Of a stretch of DNA of 6,515 nt, positions 6,369 to 6,515 are shown one piece after another. The stretch lies in NCBI GenBank assembly GCA_017543165.1, contig JAFYGL010000585.1, forward strand, positions 1-6,515. Reading direction: 5' to 3'. A model generated the notes under the pieces. That model ran no database searches, was not told the origin of the DNA, and saw only the letters and a list, made by a program, of their open reading frames with translations. The translations under genes and the position numbers were made by a program. Each line of letters starts with the position of its first letter. Position 1 is the first letter of the stretch. This DNA is from Victivallales bacterium. GTDB taxonomy: Bacteria; Verrucomicrobiota; Lentisphaeria; Oligosphaerales; Oligosphaeraceae.

Positions 6369-6515
6369 ATGATAAAAATGTTTTTGCTGTTTACCGCGGC
6401 CTCTTTGCTTTGCCTTGCGGAACGACCGACCACAAAGGAAATGCATGACCTTTGGGCGCAGAGGAGCAAGGGCACAAACCTGGCTTTGGGCAAGAAATGC
6501 CAGCTGGTACCAGAC
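6369..6515 (+). CDS. Third paralog of the secreted discoidin/TIM-barrel family, 3' end missing
   Basis: Forty-nine codons are present before the right edge cuts the gene. The product begins MIKMFLLFTAASLLCLAERP, a signal peptide with likely cleavage after CLA, and continues through KEMHDLWAQRSKGTNLALGKKCQLVPD, the opening of the discoidin-like domain. Aligned without gaps to the 745-residue paralog, 38 of 49 residues match. The hydrophobic core and the NLALGKKCQLVPD segment are nearly or fully the same. It therefore belongs to the short form, without the 251-residue extension of its immediate neighbour. Upstream DNA is not similar to that before the first short-form gene: there are no heptamers, and a hairpin is present instead. 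Detectable homology begins close to the start codon. The rest of its domain layout is presumed from the paralog and cannot be seen here. Confidence 0.85.
   Translation, partial: MIKMFLLFTAASLLCLAERPTTKEMHDLWAQRSKGTNLALGKKCQLVPD

Overview
The window is densely coding on the + strand, has moderately high GC, and carries three secreted paralogous carbohydrate-active-type proteins downstream of a sugar epimerase. No rRNA, tRNA, phage, transposase or CRISPR signal is visible. A taxon cannot be proven from the sequence. Large families of secreted discoidin-plus-TIM-barrel proteins in tandem suggest a polysaccharide-degrading bacterium of the PVC group (Lentisphaerota, Kiritimatiellota or Verrucomicrobiota), probably from a gut or similar anaerobic habitat. 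This is inference only.

Layout. Positions 3-872 are the 3' part of an N-acylglucosamine 2-epimerase (AGE/RnBP type), cut by the left edge. Positions 873-1006 are a 134-base gap filled by short repeats: copies of a GATAAGTGGACAGT unit, then ten perfect-length heptamers CAGWCCA, then a strong Shine-Dalgarno sequence. Positions 1007-3244 encode a 745-residue secreted protein (the short form): signal peptide, discoidin-like beta domain, linker beta domain, TIM-barrel-like glycosidase domain and C-terminal beta domain. After only 21 bases, 3266-6268 encode a 1000-residue paralog (the long form) with the same module plus about 251 extra N-terminal residues. Positions 6269-6368 hold a perfect GC-rich hairpin, a possible extended -10 promoter and a Shine-Dalgarno sequence. 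From 6369 to the right edge runs the beginning of a third paralog. It is a short form whose first 49 residues match the first short form at 38 positions.

Interpretation. The cluster looks like a glycan-utilisation locus. Exported proteins bind and perhaps cleave a glycan, and a cytoplasmic epimerase interconverts GlcNAc and ManNAc type sugars released from it. The link between epimerase and exported proteins rests on adjacency alone. The exported proteins do not match a glycoside hydrolase family that I can name with confidence. They share a conserved YDIEIW motif, a CxxC just after it, two further conserved cysteines, and a long invariant block around a TYGEF motif. This tandem, expanding, possibly uncharacterised family is the most interesting content of the window.
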